From Phycisphaerales bacterium (GTDB lineage Bacteria; Planctomycetota; Phycisphaerae; SM23-33): a stretch of DNA of 16,563 bases. The DNA lies in contig PMYM01000033.1 in NCBI GenBank assembly GCA_003171235.1, positions 2,974-19,536 of the forward strand, read 5' to 3'. Under the pieces are notes generated by a model that worked only from the letters and a program-made list of their open reading frames with translations, searched no databases and was not told where the DNA came from. The translations under genes were made by a program, and so were the position numbers. Below are positions 1 through 6,236 of this stretch, piece by piece; positions within the stretch are counted from its first letter, which is position 1, and every line of letters begins with the position of its first letter.

Positions 1-1626
1 TCCGACATCCTGGCCCGCCAGGACGCGGTGGAGGAACTCGCCGCCGACCCGGCGCGCCTCTCCGCCCTGCGCGAACACCTGGCCAACTTCAGCCAGATCG
101 ACCGCATCGCCGCCAACATCGCCCTCTGCCGTGTCAAGCCGCGCGAGCTGCTGGGCCTGAAGGAAAGCCTCGCTCGCCTGCCCCAGATGGCCAAGCTCAC
201 GGAGAGCTGCCACAGCGGGCTGCTGAGCGGCCTGTCGGGCCTGGCCGGCAAACTTGCCCCCACCTGCGAACTGATCGCCCGCGCCATCCACCCCGACGCC
301 CCGCCGCTGCTGCGCGAGGGCGGCGTCATGGCCGACGGTTTCGACGGCGAACTGGACCGCCTCCGCCGCGTCGGTTCCGACGGCCAGAGCTGGCTGGCCC
401 AGTACCAGGCCCAGCAGGTCGCCCGCACCGGCATCGCCAGCCTGAAGGTCGGCTACAACAAGGTCTTCGGCTATTACCTGGAAGTCACCCACACCCACGC
501 CCAGAAGGTGCCGCCCGACTTCGTCCGCAAGCAGACCCTCAAGAACGCCGAGCGGTACATCACCGATGAACTGCGCCGATACGAGTCGGAGGTGCTCACC
601 GCCCAGGACCGCAGCCTGGCCCTGGAGGCCCATCTCTTCGAGAGCGTGCGGGCCGAGTTGGCCCAGGCCGTGCCACTGCTCCAGGCCGCCGCCGCCGCCG
701 TCGCCGCCCTGGACGTGCTGGCGGGCTTTGCCCACCTGGCCAACGCCCGCCGCTGGCGAAGGCCCAGCATCACCCAGGAGCCCCTGCTGCACATCGTCGC
801 CGGCCGCCACCCCGTGCTGGAGGAGGCCCTGGGCCAGAAGTTCGTGCCCAACGACGTCCACTGCGATGCCGACAACCGCCTGCTCATCATCACCGGGCCC
901 AACATGGCCGGCAAGAGCACCTACATCCGCCAGACCGCCCTGCTGGTGCTGCTGGCCCAGACCGGCTCGTTCATCCCGGCCGAGTCGGCCACCATCGGGC
1001 TGGCCGACCGCATCTTCGCCCGCGTGGGCGCCGCCGACGAACTGGCCGCCGGCCTGTCCACCTTCATGGTCGAGATGCTCGAGGCCGCCAATATCCTCAA
1101 CAACGCCACCGCCCGCAGCCTGGTCGTGCTGGACGAGCTGGGCCGCGGCACCAGCACCTACGACGGCCTGGCCCTGGCCTGGGCCGTGTCCGAGCACCTG
1201 GCACTGCGTCTGCGCTGCCGGTCGCTCTTCGCCACCCACTACCACGAGTTGACCGAGCTGGAGGAACTCATCGACGGCGTGGCCAACCTCAACGTCGCCG
1301 TCCGCGAGTGGGCCGACGAGGTGATCTTCCTGCACAAGATCGTCGGGGGCTCGGCCGACCGCTCCTACGGCGTGCACGTGGCCCGCCTGGCCGGCCTGCC
1401 GCGCGACGTGCTGGAGCGGGCTCGCCAGATCCTGCCCAAGCTCCAGGCACACCTGGCCGAGGGGCTGGACGTGCCCGCCCTGGCCAAAAAAGCCGCCACC
1501 GCCCAGATGAACCTCTTCGCCGACCCGGCCAGCCGCGTCGCCCGCGCCATCAAGGACCTCGACCTGGACAACCTCACCCCCCTGGCCGCACTGGACCTGC
1601 TCCGCAAGTTCAAGACCCAACTGTGA
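1..1626 (+). CDS. mutS: DNA mismatch repair ATPase MutS, 5'-truncated by window edge
   Basis: MutS recognises mismatches and small loops in DNA and, with MutL, starts strand-specific repair in the cytoplasm. The reading frame is open from base 1 (S-D-I-L-A-R-Q-D-A-V), so the true start lies upstream and the GTG at 28 is only an internal codon. About 541 residues remain of a protein normally near 850-900. The mismatch-binding N-terminal domain with its Phe-X-Glu motif and the connector are outside the window. Visible are the lever/clamp region and the full ATPase domain: Walker A GPNMAGKST at bases 895-921, the STFMVEMLE segment at about 1060-1083, Walker B VVLDELGRGTST with Asp-Glu at 1132-1137, and the FATHYHEL switch at about 1228-1251. 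The C-terminal tail has the usual MNLF and LDNLTPLAALDLL helix typical of MutS1, which argues against MutS2. GC3 is very high, as in the sigma/giant-protein operon. Confidence 0.97.
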   Translation, partial: SDILARQDAVEELAADPARLSALREHLANFSQIDRIAANIALCRVKPRELLGLKESLARLPQMAKLTESCHSGLLSGLSGLAGKLAPTCELIARAIHPDAPPLLREGGVMADGFDGELDRLRRVGSDGQSWLAQYQAQQVARTGIASLKVGYNKVFGYYLEVTHTHAQKVPPDFVRKQTLKNAERYITDELRRYESEVLTAQDRSLALEAHLFESVRAELAQAVPLLQAAAAAVAALDVLAGFAHLANARRWRRPSITQEPLLHIVAGRHPVLEEALGQKFVPNDVHCDADNRLLIITGPNMAGKSTYIRQTALLVLLAQTGSFIPAESATIGLADRIFARVGAADELAAGLSTFMVEMLEAANILNNATARSLVVLDELGRGTSTYDGLALAWAVSEHLALRLRCRSLFATHYHELTELEELIDGVANLNVAVREWADEVIFLHKIVGGSADRSYGVHVARLAGLPRDVLERARQILPKLQAHLAEGLDVPALAKKAATAQMNLFADPASRVARAIKDLDLDNLTPLAALDLLRKFKTQL

Positions 1627-1648
1627 ACCCAGTGCGGAGTGCGGAGTC

Positions 1649-1681
1649 GTAGGGCGGGCACCCCGCAAACCCGGCGCCTAC
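1649..1681 (+). terminator. hairpin after mutS, possible weak terminator
   Basis: GTAGGGCG (1649-1656) can pair with CGCCTAC (1675-1681) with one bulged G. The hairpin begins 23 bases after the mutS stop. No T-run follows, so it is not a classical intrinsic terminator and may only stabilise the 3' end. Just before it, 1631-1647 holds a 7-base unit AGTGCGG repeated twice plus AGT. Confidence 0.3.
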
Positions 1682-1687
1682 GGGGCC

Positions 1688-1715
1688 TTGACTTGCCTGG
1701 CCGATATAGTAAGAT
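1688..1715 (+). promoter_or_regulatory. sigma70-type promoter of the tRNA-Asn gene
   Basis: A -35 box TTGACT (1688-1693) and a -10 box TAAGAT (1710-1715) are separated by 16 bases. The -10 box ends 19 bases before the first base of the mature tRNA, which fits a short 5' leader. Each box differs from consensus (TTGACA, TATAAT) at only one or two positions. Confidence 0.6.
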
Positions 1716-1734
1716 ACTCAGGCTGTCGCTATCT

Positions 1735-1806
1735 TCCCCGATAGCTCAACGGTAGAGCGATCGGCTGTTAACCGATAGGTTCTAGGTTCAAATCCTAGTC
1801 GGGGAG
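1735..1806 (+). tRNA. tRNA-Asn (anticodon GUU)
   Basis: A complete 72-base cloverleaf can be folded by eye. The acceptor stem TCCCCGA (1735-1741) pairs with TCGGGGA (1799-1805), and the discriminator is G1806. The D-arm is GCTC..GAGC. The anticodon stem ATCGG/CCGAT encloses the loop CTGTTAA, with anticodon GTT at 1767-1769. The T-arm CTAGG/CCTAG has the loop TTCAAAT. CCA is not encoded (TTA follows), so it must be added by nucleotidyltransferase. GUU reads both Asn codons. The tRNA lies at the border between high-GC core sequence and a lower-GC accessory block. Confidence 0.97.
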
Positions 1807-1812
1807 TTATGA

Positions 1813-1947
1813 TTCCGGTTGCGAAACAACGCGACCGGCCCGATCAGCCCGCTTTCCTTCGCCGGAACACCGCTGTTCCTCAACGCCTTCAACCGCGTGG
1901 AGGAGTTCACGGCCGCCAACGGCCTCACGCAGACACCGCATGCATGA
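1813..1947 (+). pseudogene. coding-like remnant directly downstream of tRNA-Asn
   Basis: This frame is open from just after a TGA at 1810-1812 to a TGA at 1945-1947. It reads ..NNATGPISPLSF, then AGTPLFLNAFNRVEEFTA and ANGLTQTPHA. Third positions are almost all G or C, as in the genome's core genes and unlike the HNH gene that follows. There is no ATG start and no ribosome binding site; a TTG at 1819 is the only plausible start. I do not recognise the family. The most likely reading is the 3' end of a gene cut off by a rearrangement or insertion beside the tRNA. A 42-residue small gene is less likely. Confidence 0.35.
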
Positions 1948-1966
1948 GCTTTGCAGAGAAGTCGCA

Positions 1967-2647
1967 ATGACGAAGAAGCGTTTGTCGATACCCAAGAGCA
2001 TGGAGAAGCGGGCCTTCCAGCAGGCGGGATCGCGATGTAGCTTCTGCGATGAGGCCGAAGTGGCGGCGTTGCAGGTTCACCATATTGACGGCGACCCGGC
2101 CAACAACGTCCTCGACAATCTCCTTGTCGCATGTGCTTCGTGCCATGCAAAGGTGACCTGGGGCATCATCTCGGAGACCGATGTCCGCGCCAGAAAACGC
2201 GACTTGGCAACTGCTTGCCGAAACCACAATCAGGCCAACCCAGCGCCAGCCGTCCAAGTGACAATCACGGATTCCAGGTTTCGTGGCGACATTGCCCAGA
2301 ATATTACGAAGATCATAGCTCGCGGCTCGCCTCGCGTGGTGCATCCGCCGGGTTCGCTTGGCGCAGACCTCCGCAAGAAGGGCTACGTTGACTACCTGAT
2401 TAGCCAGTACTTTAGATTCAAGAAGGCGGAAGCATCATACGGCGTTCGACGCCCGTTCAACCACGCCGAGATACATCAGACGATTCAGCGGGAGTTCGGG
2501 CACAAGACGTTCTTCATGCCAGCGGAATTCTTTGATCGACTCGTAGAGTTCCTGTACCACCGGCTTGACCAGACAGTGCTGGGACGGAATAACCGCAGTC
2601 GGGGCGTAGCAAATTACCACACCTTCGAGGAGCACATCGCCAAGTAG
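1967..2647 (+). CDS. HNH endonuclease family protein
   Basis: Predicted cytoplasmic metal-dependent DNA nuclease of 226 residues. The N-terminal third carries a zinc-supported HNH module: C24-x2-C27, H38-H39 followed by I-D-G-D, N51 in DNLL, and C56-x2-C59-H60. The H38/H39 pair and N51 sit where the family's catalytic and structural residues are expected. The rest (about residues 90-226) has no catalytic motif I know. It does resemble the C-terminal region seen in some HNH proteins, with GADLRKKGYVDYLISQYF and a terminal NYHTFEEH. I chose ATG 1967 because MTKKRLSIPKSMEKR begins just ahead of the domain and AGAGAAG precedes it; an in-frame ATG at 1940 would overlap the upstream remnant. GC is clearly lower than in mutS, suggesting horizontal origin. 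It could serve in restriction or other defence, or be a homing or mobile-element nuclease; the sequence does not decide. Confidence 0.85.
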   Translation: MTKKRLSIPKSMEKRAFQQAGSRCSFCDEAEVAALQVHHIDGDPANNVLDNLLVACASCHAKVTWGIISETDVRARKRDLATACRNHNQANPAPAVQVTITDSRFRGDIAQNITKIIARGSPRVVHPPGSLGADLRKKGYVDYLISQYFRFKKAEASYGVRRPFNHAEIHQTIQREFGHKTFFMPAEFFDRLVEFLYHRLDQTVLGRNNRSRGVANYHTFEEHIAK

Positions 2648-2716
2648 TCCGCGTGCGCGGGGTCGGGACGTTGGCCGATGAATGCGCGCCCGGAGCGGAA
2701 TCTCGCAGCATCTATG
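2648..2716. other. short convergent intergenic gap
   Basis: These 69 bases separate the stop of the plus-strand HNH gene from the stop of the minus-strand nuclease gene. The only structure is a small CCGCG/CGCGG stem with a two-base loop near the start. No convincing terminator was seen on either strand. Confidence 0.4.
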
Positions 2717-3400
2717 TCACGAGATGTACTTCTGTCCGCGCGGCTGAAGCAGGCCAATCCCGAGGGAAGCTTGTCCGTTGAACATCCCGCCGAGAGGCTT
2801 GATCTTCTGAAGGCATGGCACTGGTCGAATGCGGTCAGGATGGCACCACTCGTAGGTGGCGAAGTTCATGACCTTCTCAGCGTGGTCGCTGACATGGTTG
2901 AAGAACCGGATAGGCTCGACCGCAGAATGCTTGTCCGAGACGGCACGGCAAAGGTGATGCACGGTGAAGATCACGCCGATCACCGGGACAGCGGGGAACA
3001 CCCTTCTGGCCATGTCCAACTGGTACTGAAGGTTGCCCTTCGCCCCGTCGAGATTCGCCGGCTCAAAGTCGTCGCAGAGCTTCGCCTCAAGAACGGCCAG
3101 AAGCCGACTCGCGTAGTCCGTCGCTACCGTGATATCCGGCAGCTTACGGTGGTCGTCTTCATCCAGCGAGCCGATATCGCCGCCAAAGTCCTTCACGAGC
3201 GACGAGTACGACTGTTCACCGTACACGCGATGCCCCGTCTTCAGGTGGCCGGTGGAAGCACGCGACAGCGCCGCAATCGACTCGGCGACGAACCACACCT
3301 CGCGCTTCGGCCCATTCACGATGTGCCAGAAATCGTCTCGATGCGACAGATGGGAACTCACAACATCCCAGAAGTAGTCCGGTGTGAATGGGGTCGACAT
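2717..3400 (-). CDS. predicted PD-(D/E)XK-type nuclease, second gene of a coupled pair
   Basis: A 227-residue cytoplasmic protein. Its middle carries a restriction-endonuclease-like signature: L-P-D89 followed after 15 residues by V-L-E105-A-K107, the Asp...Glu-x-Lys layout of the PD-(D/E)XK fold. It is preceded by an acidic helix (F-V-A-E39-S-I-A) and followed by a helix with Q125-Y-Q127-L-D-M, positions where many members have a conserved Gln or Glu. A hydrophobic strand VPVIGVIFTV follows. Start: the ATG at 3400 overlaps the upstream stop as TGATG and has GGGAG seven bases ahead; a TTG one codon earlier is possible. The overlap implies translational coupling to the HNH-like gene. The opposite strand also has a long open frame, but it lacks motifs. 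Exact family unknown. The fold assignment is inferred from motif spacing only. Confidence 0.7.
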   Translation of the reverse strand: MSTPFTPDYFWDVVSSHLSHRDDFWHIVNGPKREVWFVAESIAALSRASTGHLKTGHRVYGEQSYSSLVKDFGGDIGSLDEDDHRKLPDITVATDYASRLLAVLEAKLCDDFEPANLDGAKGNLQYQLDMARRVFPAVPVIGVIFTVHHLCRAVSDKHSAVEPIRFFNHVSDHAEKVMNFATYEWCHPDRIRPVPCLQKIKPLGGMFNGQASLGIGLLQPRGQKYIS

Positions 3401-3828
3401 CAAGAAGCTCCCTTCTCGGGTTCGGACTCCAGGTCGTCTTGCGGTTCCGCAGGCGGGGAGGAAGCGTCTGCCGTGCCTTGGCCAGCGCCGGCGCGGAATT
3501 CGTGCGGGATGCGGAAGGCATCAAGGTCCTTGGTGCAAAGCCGTCCCTCGCCCGTAGCCCAGTTGTCGGGAGCCTTTCCGCCCGCGTACAGGCGCAGCGC
3601 GTTCCAGATCAGCGGCTTGAGAACGCGGTCGAACGCCTCCGCGCAACGAGCGCACAGAAACAGCTTGTTCTCAATCTTGTGGACGCCGCTCACGATGTGT
3701 GACTCATGAAGGCCGAGGTTCGCCAGGACGGGGGTGCATCCTCCGCAGATAGCGCACCCGCGACCCGCCGGGCCCTGGATGTGCTGTTCCCGCGCCTTCG
3801 CCGTTCTGGTTCTGTTTCTGTCTGGCAT
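3400..3828 (-). CDS. small HNH-like zinc-binding protein, first gene of a coupled pair
   Basis: A 142-residue protein with the layout of a compact HNH/treble-clef domain: C25-x2-C28, H41-E-S-H44-I, N54-K-L-F-L-C59-x2-C62 and F66-D67. The H..HI....N...LC..C...FD pattern resembles HNH proteins of the HNH_2 kind. The last 25 or so residues are acidic and low-complexity. The ATG at 3826-3828 is preceded by a strong ribosome binding site (GGAAGGAAG, four bases ahead), so longer in-frame starts upstream are unlikely. The stop TGA shares its A with the ATG of the downstream PD-(D/E)XK candidate. Two nuclease-like proteins produced in fixed ratio may form one complex or act on the same target. The domain might instead be a catalytically dead DNA-binding version; I cannot tell from sequence alone. 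Confidence 0.75.
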   Translation of the reverse strand: MPDRNRTRTAKAREQHIQGPAGRGCAICGGCTPVLANLGLHESHIVSGVHKIENKLFLCARCAEAFDRVLKPLIWNALRLYAGGKAPDNWATGEGRLCTKDLDAFRIPHEFRAGAGQGTADASSPPAEPQDDLESEPEKGAS

Positions 3829-3861
3829 GTCGCTTCCTTCCGGCTGAACCGGGGCACATGA

Positions 3862-3902
3862 CGAAACCGTACCGGCCAGCGGCGGAATAATCAACGGTTT
3901 CG
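3862..3902. promoter_or_regulatory. 9-bp inverted repeat and weak promoter ahead of the nuclease pair
   Basis: CGAAACCGT (3862-3870) is exactly mirrored by ACGGTTTCG (3894-3902), with 23 bases between the arms. It lies 34-74 bases upstream of the ATG of the minus-strand HNH-like gene. On that strand a weak promoter overlaps the arms: -35 TTGATT (3894-3889), a 17-base spacer, -10 TACGGT (3871-3866). The arm centres are 32 bases apart, about three helical turns, which would suit a repressor binding both arms on one DNA face. A transcript hairpin is the alternative. Confidence 0.4.
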
Positions 3903-4175
3903 GGGGCGCGGTCATCGTTCCGACATCGTCGCTTTGGCATTGACTCCGTCAGGCCGGGCGGGTAGATTTCGGATACGTGACAACCCTGGCGCGACCGAAC
4001 GCCACTCGGAATCCGTTACGTGCGTGGTTCTAACGAGTTGCGGCAATCCGAGATTCGAGAGTGGCTATGGACTGAGTTGCGTTCGGGGAGTTCTTCGACT
4101 CGCTTCGCTGGTCCGTTGGCAGTGCGGCGAGTCTTTCTTGTCAGGCGGATTCGTGCTGCCTGCTTCGGGGCAACC
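3903..4175. other. intergenic region between divergent genes
   Basis: No gene is supported here. Longer plus-strand frames run through it into the next gene, but they have no ribosome binding site and their residues are not protein-like. The 10 bases TCGGGGAGTT at 4083-4092 match the tRNA-Asn 3' end plus two flanking bases (1799-1808). Confidence 0.5.
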
Positions 4176-4514
4176 ATGAACGGCCAGACACGAATTACAG
4201 TCAGGCGAGAAACGAGTTACCCCGACAGGTTGCGCGCTTACAAGGTTCTTCTGGACGATGCCGCCGTTGCCACGGTGCGTGCCGGCGGGTCCGTCACTAT
4301 CCCCATTGCTCCTGGGGAGCACAGGCTCGAGATTCTGATTGACTGGTGCGGCAGCGAGGCCCTTCATTTCGAGGCGCTGCCGGAAGAACACGTTGCTTTC
4401 GCGTGCGGCAGCAACATGACCGGATGGCGTGCTCTATTTGGGATCTTCTTTGTTCTCTTCAGCCCGCGACAGTACCTCTGGTTGCGAAAAGGAACTACCG
4501 TCGCTTTCCCCTGA
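4176..4514 (+). CDS. small conserved hypothetical protein with C-terminal hydrophobic segment
   Basis: A 112-residue protein that I recognise as a widespread uncharacterised type. It starts with an I-x-V-R-R-x-x-S-Y-x-D-x-L-R-A-Y-x-V-x-L-D segment, then a V..G.S..I.I.PGEH strand-turn, LEILIDWCGSEALHF, and F-A-C-G-S-N-M. The beta-rich pattern suggests a small beta-sandwich. Around residues 88-104 there is a hydrophobic stretch (ALFGIFFVLF, then SPRQYLWL) that could touch or cross a membrane. I chose ATG 4176 because the family begins with this RITVRR strand. An in-frame ATG at 4020 would add 52 Arg-rich residues that look non-coding. The ribosome binding site is weak (CGGGG). Function unknown; no link to the nuclease genes is evident beyond position. 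Confidence 0.75.
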   Translation: MNGQTRITVRRETSYPDRLRAYKVLLDDAAVATVRAGGSVTIPIAPGEHRLEILIDWCGSEALHFEALPEEHVAFACGSNMTGWRALFGIFFVLFSPRQYLWLRKGTTVAFP

Positions 4515-4597
4515 ACCTTTCATCAAATGCCTGCCCCACACGCCGCAGTGAAATCGCCGCCAGAGTGAGCGTGTGCCGGCTGGGCGTTGGGCAGGGA

Positions 4598-4614
4598 CGC
4601 TGGCCAGACCAGCG
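4598..4614. terminator. hairpin between convergent genes
   Basis: CGCTGG (4598-4603) and CCAGCG (4609-4614) form a 6-bp stem with a 5-base loop. It lies in the 171-base gap between the plus-strand small gene (ends 4514) and the minus-strand gene (ends 4686). There is no T-run on either side, so it is at best a weak bidirectional terminator. Confidence 0.25.
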
Positions 4615-4685
4615 CCTTCTCCCGCCGGCCGGCGGAGAAACCCGCGCCGTCGCTGACGGGCACGACGCAGACGGCATCCAGACCC

Positions 4686-5615
4686 TTAGCAGGGCTTGGC
4701 GGCCGACTTCCATGTATGCCGGGCGCGACGGGCTTCTTTCCTGCCCGCGGTGGTGCCCAGCCTCGTCTCGATCTGGTTGGCAATCTGACGACCGGAAGCT
4801 GCCCATGTTTGGGCGTTCCTGCCGCCCATGGCCAGTTGGAGCTCGATCCGGTCCCTCCGGATGATCGTCGGGTCGGTGGGATGCTCGATGTTGCCCCGGC
4901 CGATGTTAGACTGCTCGATGTGCGTCGCCAGGCCTTCATTGGCTGACTGCTGGAGATGTTTTTCCAGGACGGCCTCTCCGCGCGGCCCCACCGGCAGGCC
5001 CACCGTTCCGCGTTCAGCCGCGAGGCTATCGGGGCTGTGCCGTCGCTGCCAGTGCAACTCGATGATGTCTCTGACGATGTCATGTAGATACTCATGGTCG
5101 CTGACGTCGTCACAGAAGCGATGGATCAACGCGGTCTTCAGGCCGGGATCGACTGCCAGATTCGCCGACCGCGCCAAACGCAGCAGGATGTCCGTGTTAA
5201 AGGCGTTGATGGCGTACCCCCAGGTGGACTGCGAATCCATGCCGTGCATTCTCGCCTGAAGTCGCAGCAGTATGGCCAGAGTCCCAGAGGCATACTCCTG
5301 TGGCCCGGAGCCGCCCCAAACGAGATAGATGAAGGAGGCGATGGCCTCCGCGGCGCGGTCCAGGCGCGAGTCGCGGGCCTTCTGCCCCAACGCGGGGTGG
5401 GCTGTCCGGTTGGCCCAGTCCTCTTTGGCCATCTGCTCGGCCATCTGTCTCAGATGGCATCCGAGACGGTCCGGCTTAAGCACATATTCCTTGATCGCTT
5501 TGAGCGTATCATTACATGCTCCAGCGGACGGGCGTATCTTTGAAGGCGTCACAACCCGAATTGCGTCCTTCGTGATTTCCTCGGTTAGCATTCCGTGCTC
5601 CTTGCAGGTATCCAT
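4686..5615 (-). CDS. hypothetical protein, 309 residues, family not recognised
   Basis: No known domain is recognised. The protein is soluble-looking, with no signal peptide or membrane helix, and mostly helical with many Ala, Arg, Leu and Asp/Glu residues. Readable landmarks are CKEHGMLTEEITKDAIRVV at the N-terminus, an amphipathic stretch AAEAIASFIYLVWGGSG at about residues 90-106, WGYAINAFNTDILLRLARS in the middle, and an acidic/His-containing CDDVSDHEYLHDIVRDIIE helix. The last 60 residues are basic. ATG 5615 was chosen because GAGG lies five bases upstream; the frame extends further up to 5759 but without a ribosome binding site. A perfect palindrome lies 17 bases upstream of the start, suggesting regulation by a dimeric DNA-binding protein. 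GC3 is lower than in the core genes, so it probably belongs to the accessory block. It could be an effector or an accessory protein of the island, but nothing in the sequence shows this. Confidence 0.6.
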   Translation of the reverse strand: MDTCKEHGMLTEEITKDAIRVVTPSKIRPSAGACNDTLKAIKEYVLKPDRLGCHLRQMAEQMAKEDWANRTAHPALGQKARDSRLDRAAEAIASFIYLVWGGSGPQEYASGTLAILLRLQARMHGMDSQSTWGYAINAFNTDILLRLARSANLAVDPGLKTALIHRFCDDVSDHEYLHDIVRDIIELHWQRRHSPDSLAAERGTVGLPVGPRGEAVLEKHLQQSANEGLATHIEQSNIGRGNIEHPTDPTIIRRDRIELQLAMGGRNAQTWAASGRQIANQIETRLGTTAGRKEARRARHTWKSAAKPC

Positions 5616-5631
5616 AACAGCCTCAGTAACC

Positions 5632-5653
5632 GGAATGTTTCCCCGAACATTCC
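5632..5653. promoter_or_regulatory. perfect 8-bp palindrome, candidate operator
   Basis: GGAATGTT (5632-5639) and AACATTCC (5646-5653) are exact inverted arms around a 6-base spacer. The site lies just upstream of the minus-strand gene starting at 5615, where an operator would overlap its promoter or leader. On the plus strand it is followed by TTTT, so it could also act as a short terminator for a transcript in that direction. No plus-strand gene ends here, which favours the operator reading. Confidence 0.4.
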
Positions 5654-6236
5654 TTTTGCGCCTATTCCAGGAGGCATCTTGGACAGGCCGCCGCCGATCG
5701 TGCGCAACGAGAGCGAACCGGAGAGAACCACCGTTGCGAAAGCCTGGCTGGTCAGCCAATGGCAGGAATGACCGAACTCAAACGCACCTGATCCAGGAGG
5801 ACAGATCTTTGCCACTTCCAAGAACTCACTGGCGACCCGTATTTTACTCTTTTTTTTGCGGCTTGTCGAGCAGCAAATGCACAATTCCCGGATTCTTGAG
5901 GATTTTCTTGGCTTGACCGCGTGCAAATACTCGAACACAGCCCAACCGCGGGCAAGATGCCCGTGCCACGGTAAAATGACCTTTTTCAACGGGTTGCCAG
6001 CGGGTTTTGTCATGACCGGGCCGCCCGCCGGCGAAAATTCCGGGATTTCGCGACACACCCCGCCCTGTTCCCGCGAAGGAATAGTGACCCGCGGGGCGGG
6101 TTCCGGCGCCCCAAAGCGGACTTTTGGGAACGCAAAGGCAGGTTCGCGCGTCTCACTCGGTAGAATGGCGGCCAGGACCGGTCACCCGGACAGGCTGTAC
6201 GGCTGGGAGTCAACCATCGCGGTGGAAGACGGGCAC
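5654..6236. other. 583-base gene-poor region upstream of the sigma factor operon
   Basis: No gene is supported on either strand; the longer open frames are not protein-like and lack ribosome binding sites. The stretch contains a run of eight T at 5850-5857 and a tight hairpin CGGGCA-AGA-TGCCCG at 5949-5963. A TAGAAT box at about 6160 may be the -10 of the sigma operon, but no clear -35 lies at the right distance. AT-rich and GC-rich patches alternate, and the border between accessory block and core operon probably lies here. Confidence 0.45.

Noticed and set aside
2678..3709. Long plus-strand open frame (343 codons) opposite the nuclease pair
   Set aside because: It is antisense to two minus-strand genes that have ribosome binding sites, a TGATG overlap and recognisable CxxC/HxxH and D..ExK motifs. 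The plus-strand product is Arg-rich with no motif.
1967..3828. Classical restriction-modification system
   Set aside because: Nuclease-type genes are present, but no methyltransferase motifs (such as DPPY/NPPF or PCQ) appear in any nearby gene.
4020..4175. N-terminal extension of the small conserved protein by 52 codons
   Set aside because: Arg-rich and unlike the family, which starts with the RITVRR strand encoded from 4176.
5856..6236. N-terminal extension of the sigma factor by 127 codons
   Set aside because: The extension is not protein-like, lacks a ribosome binding site, and ECF factors begin close to region 2, as they would from the ATG at 6237.
1735..6236. Complete integrative element with integrase at tRNA-Asn
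   Set aside because: No tyrosine or serine recombinase motif was found in any frame, and the only repeat of the tRNA end is 10 bases long, so an intact mobile element is not claimed.
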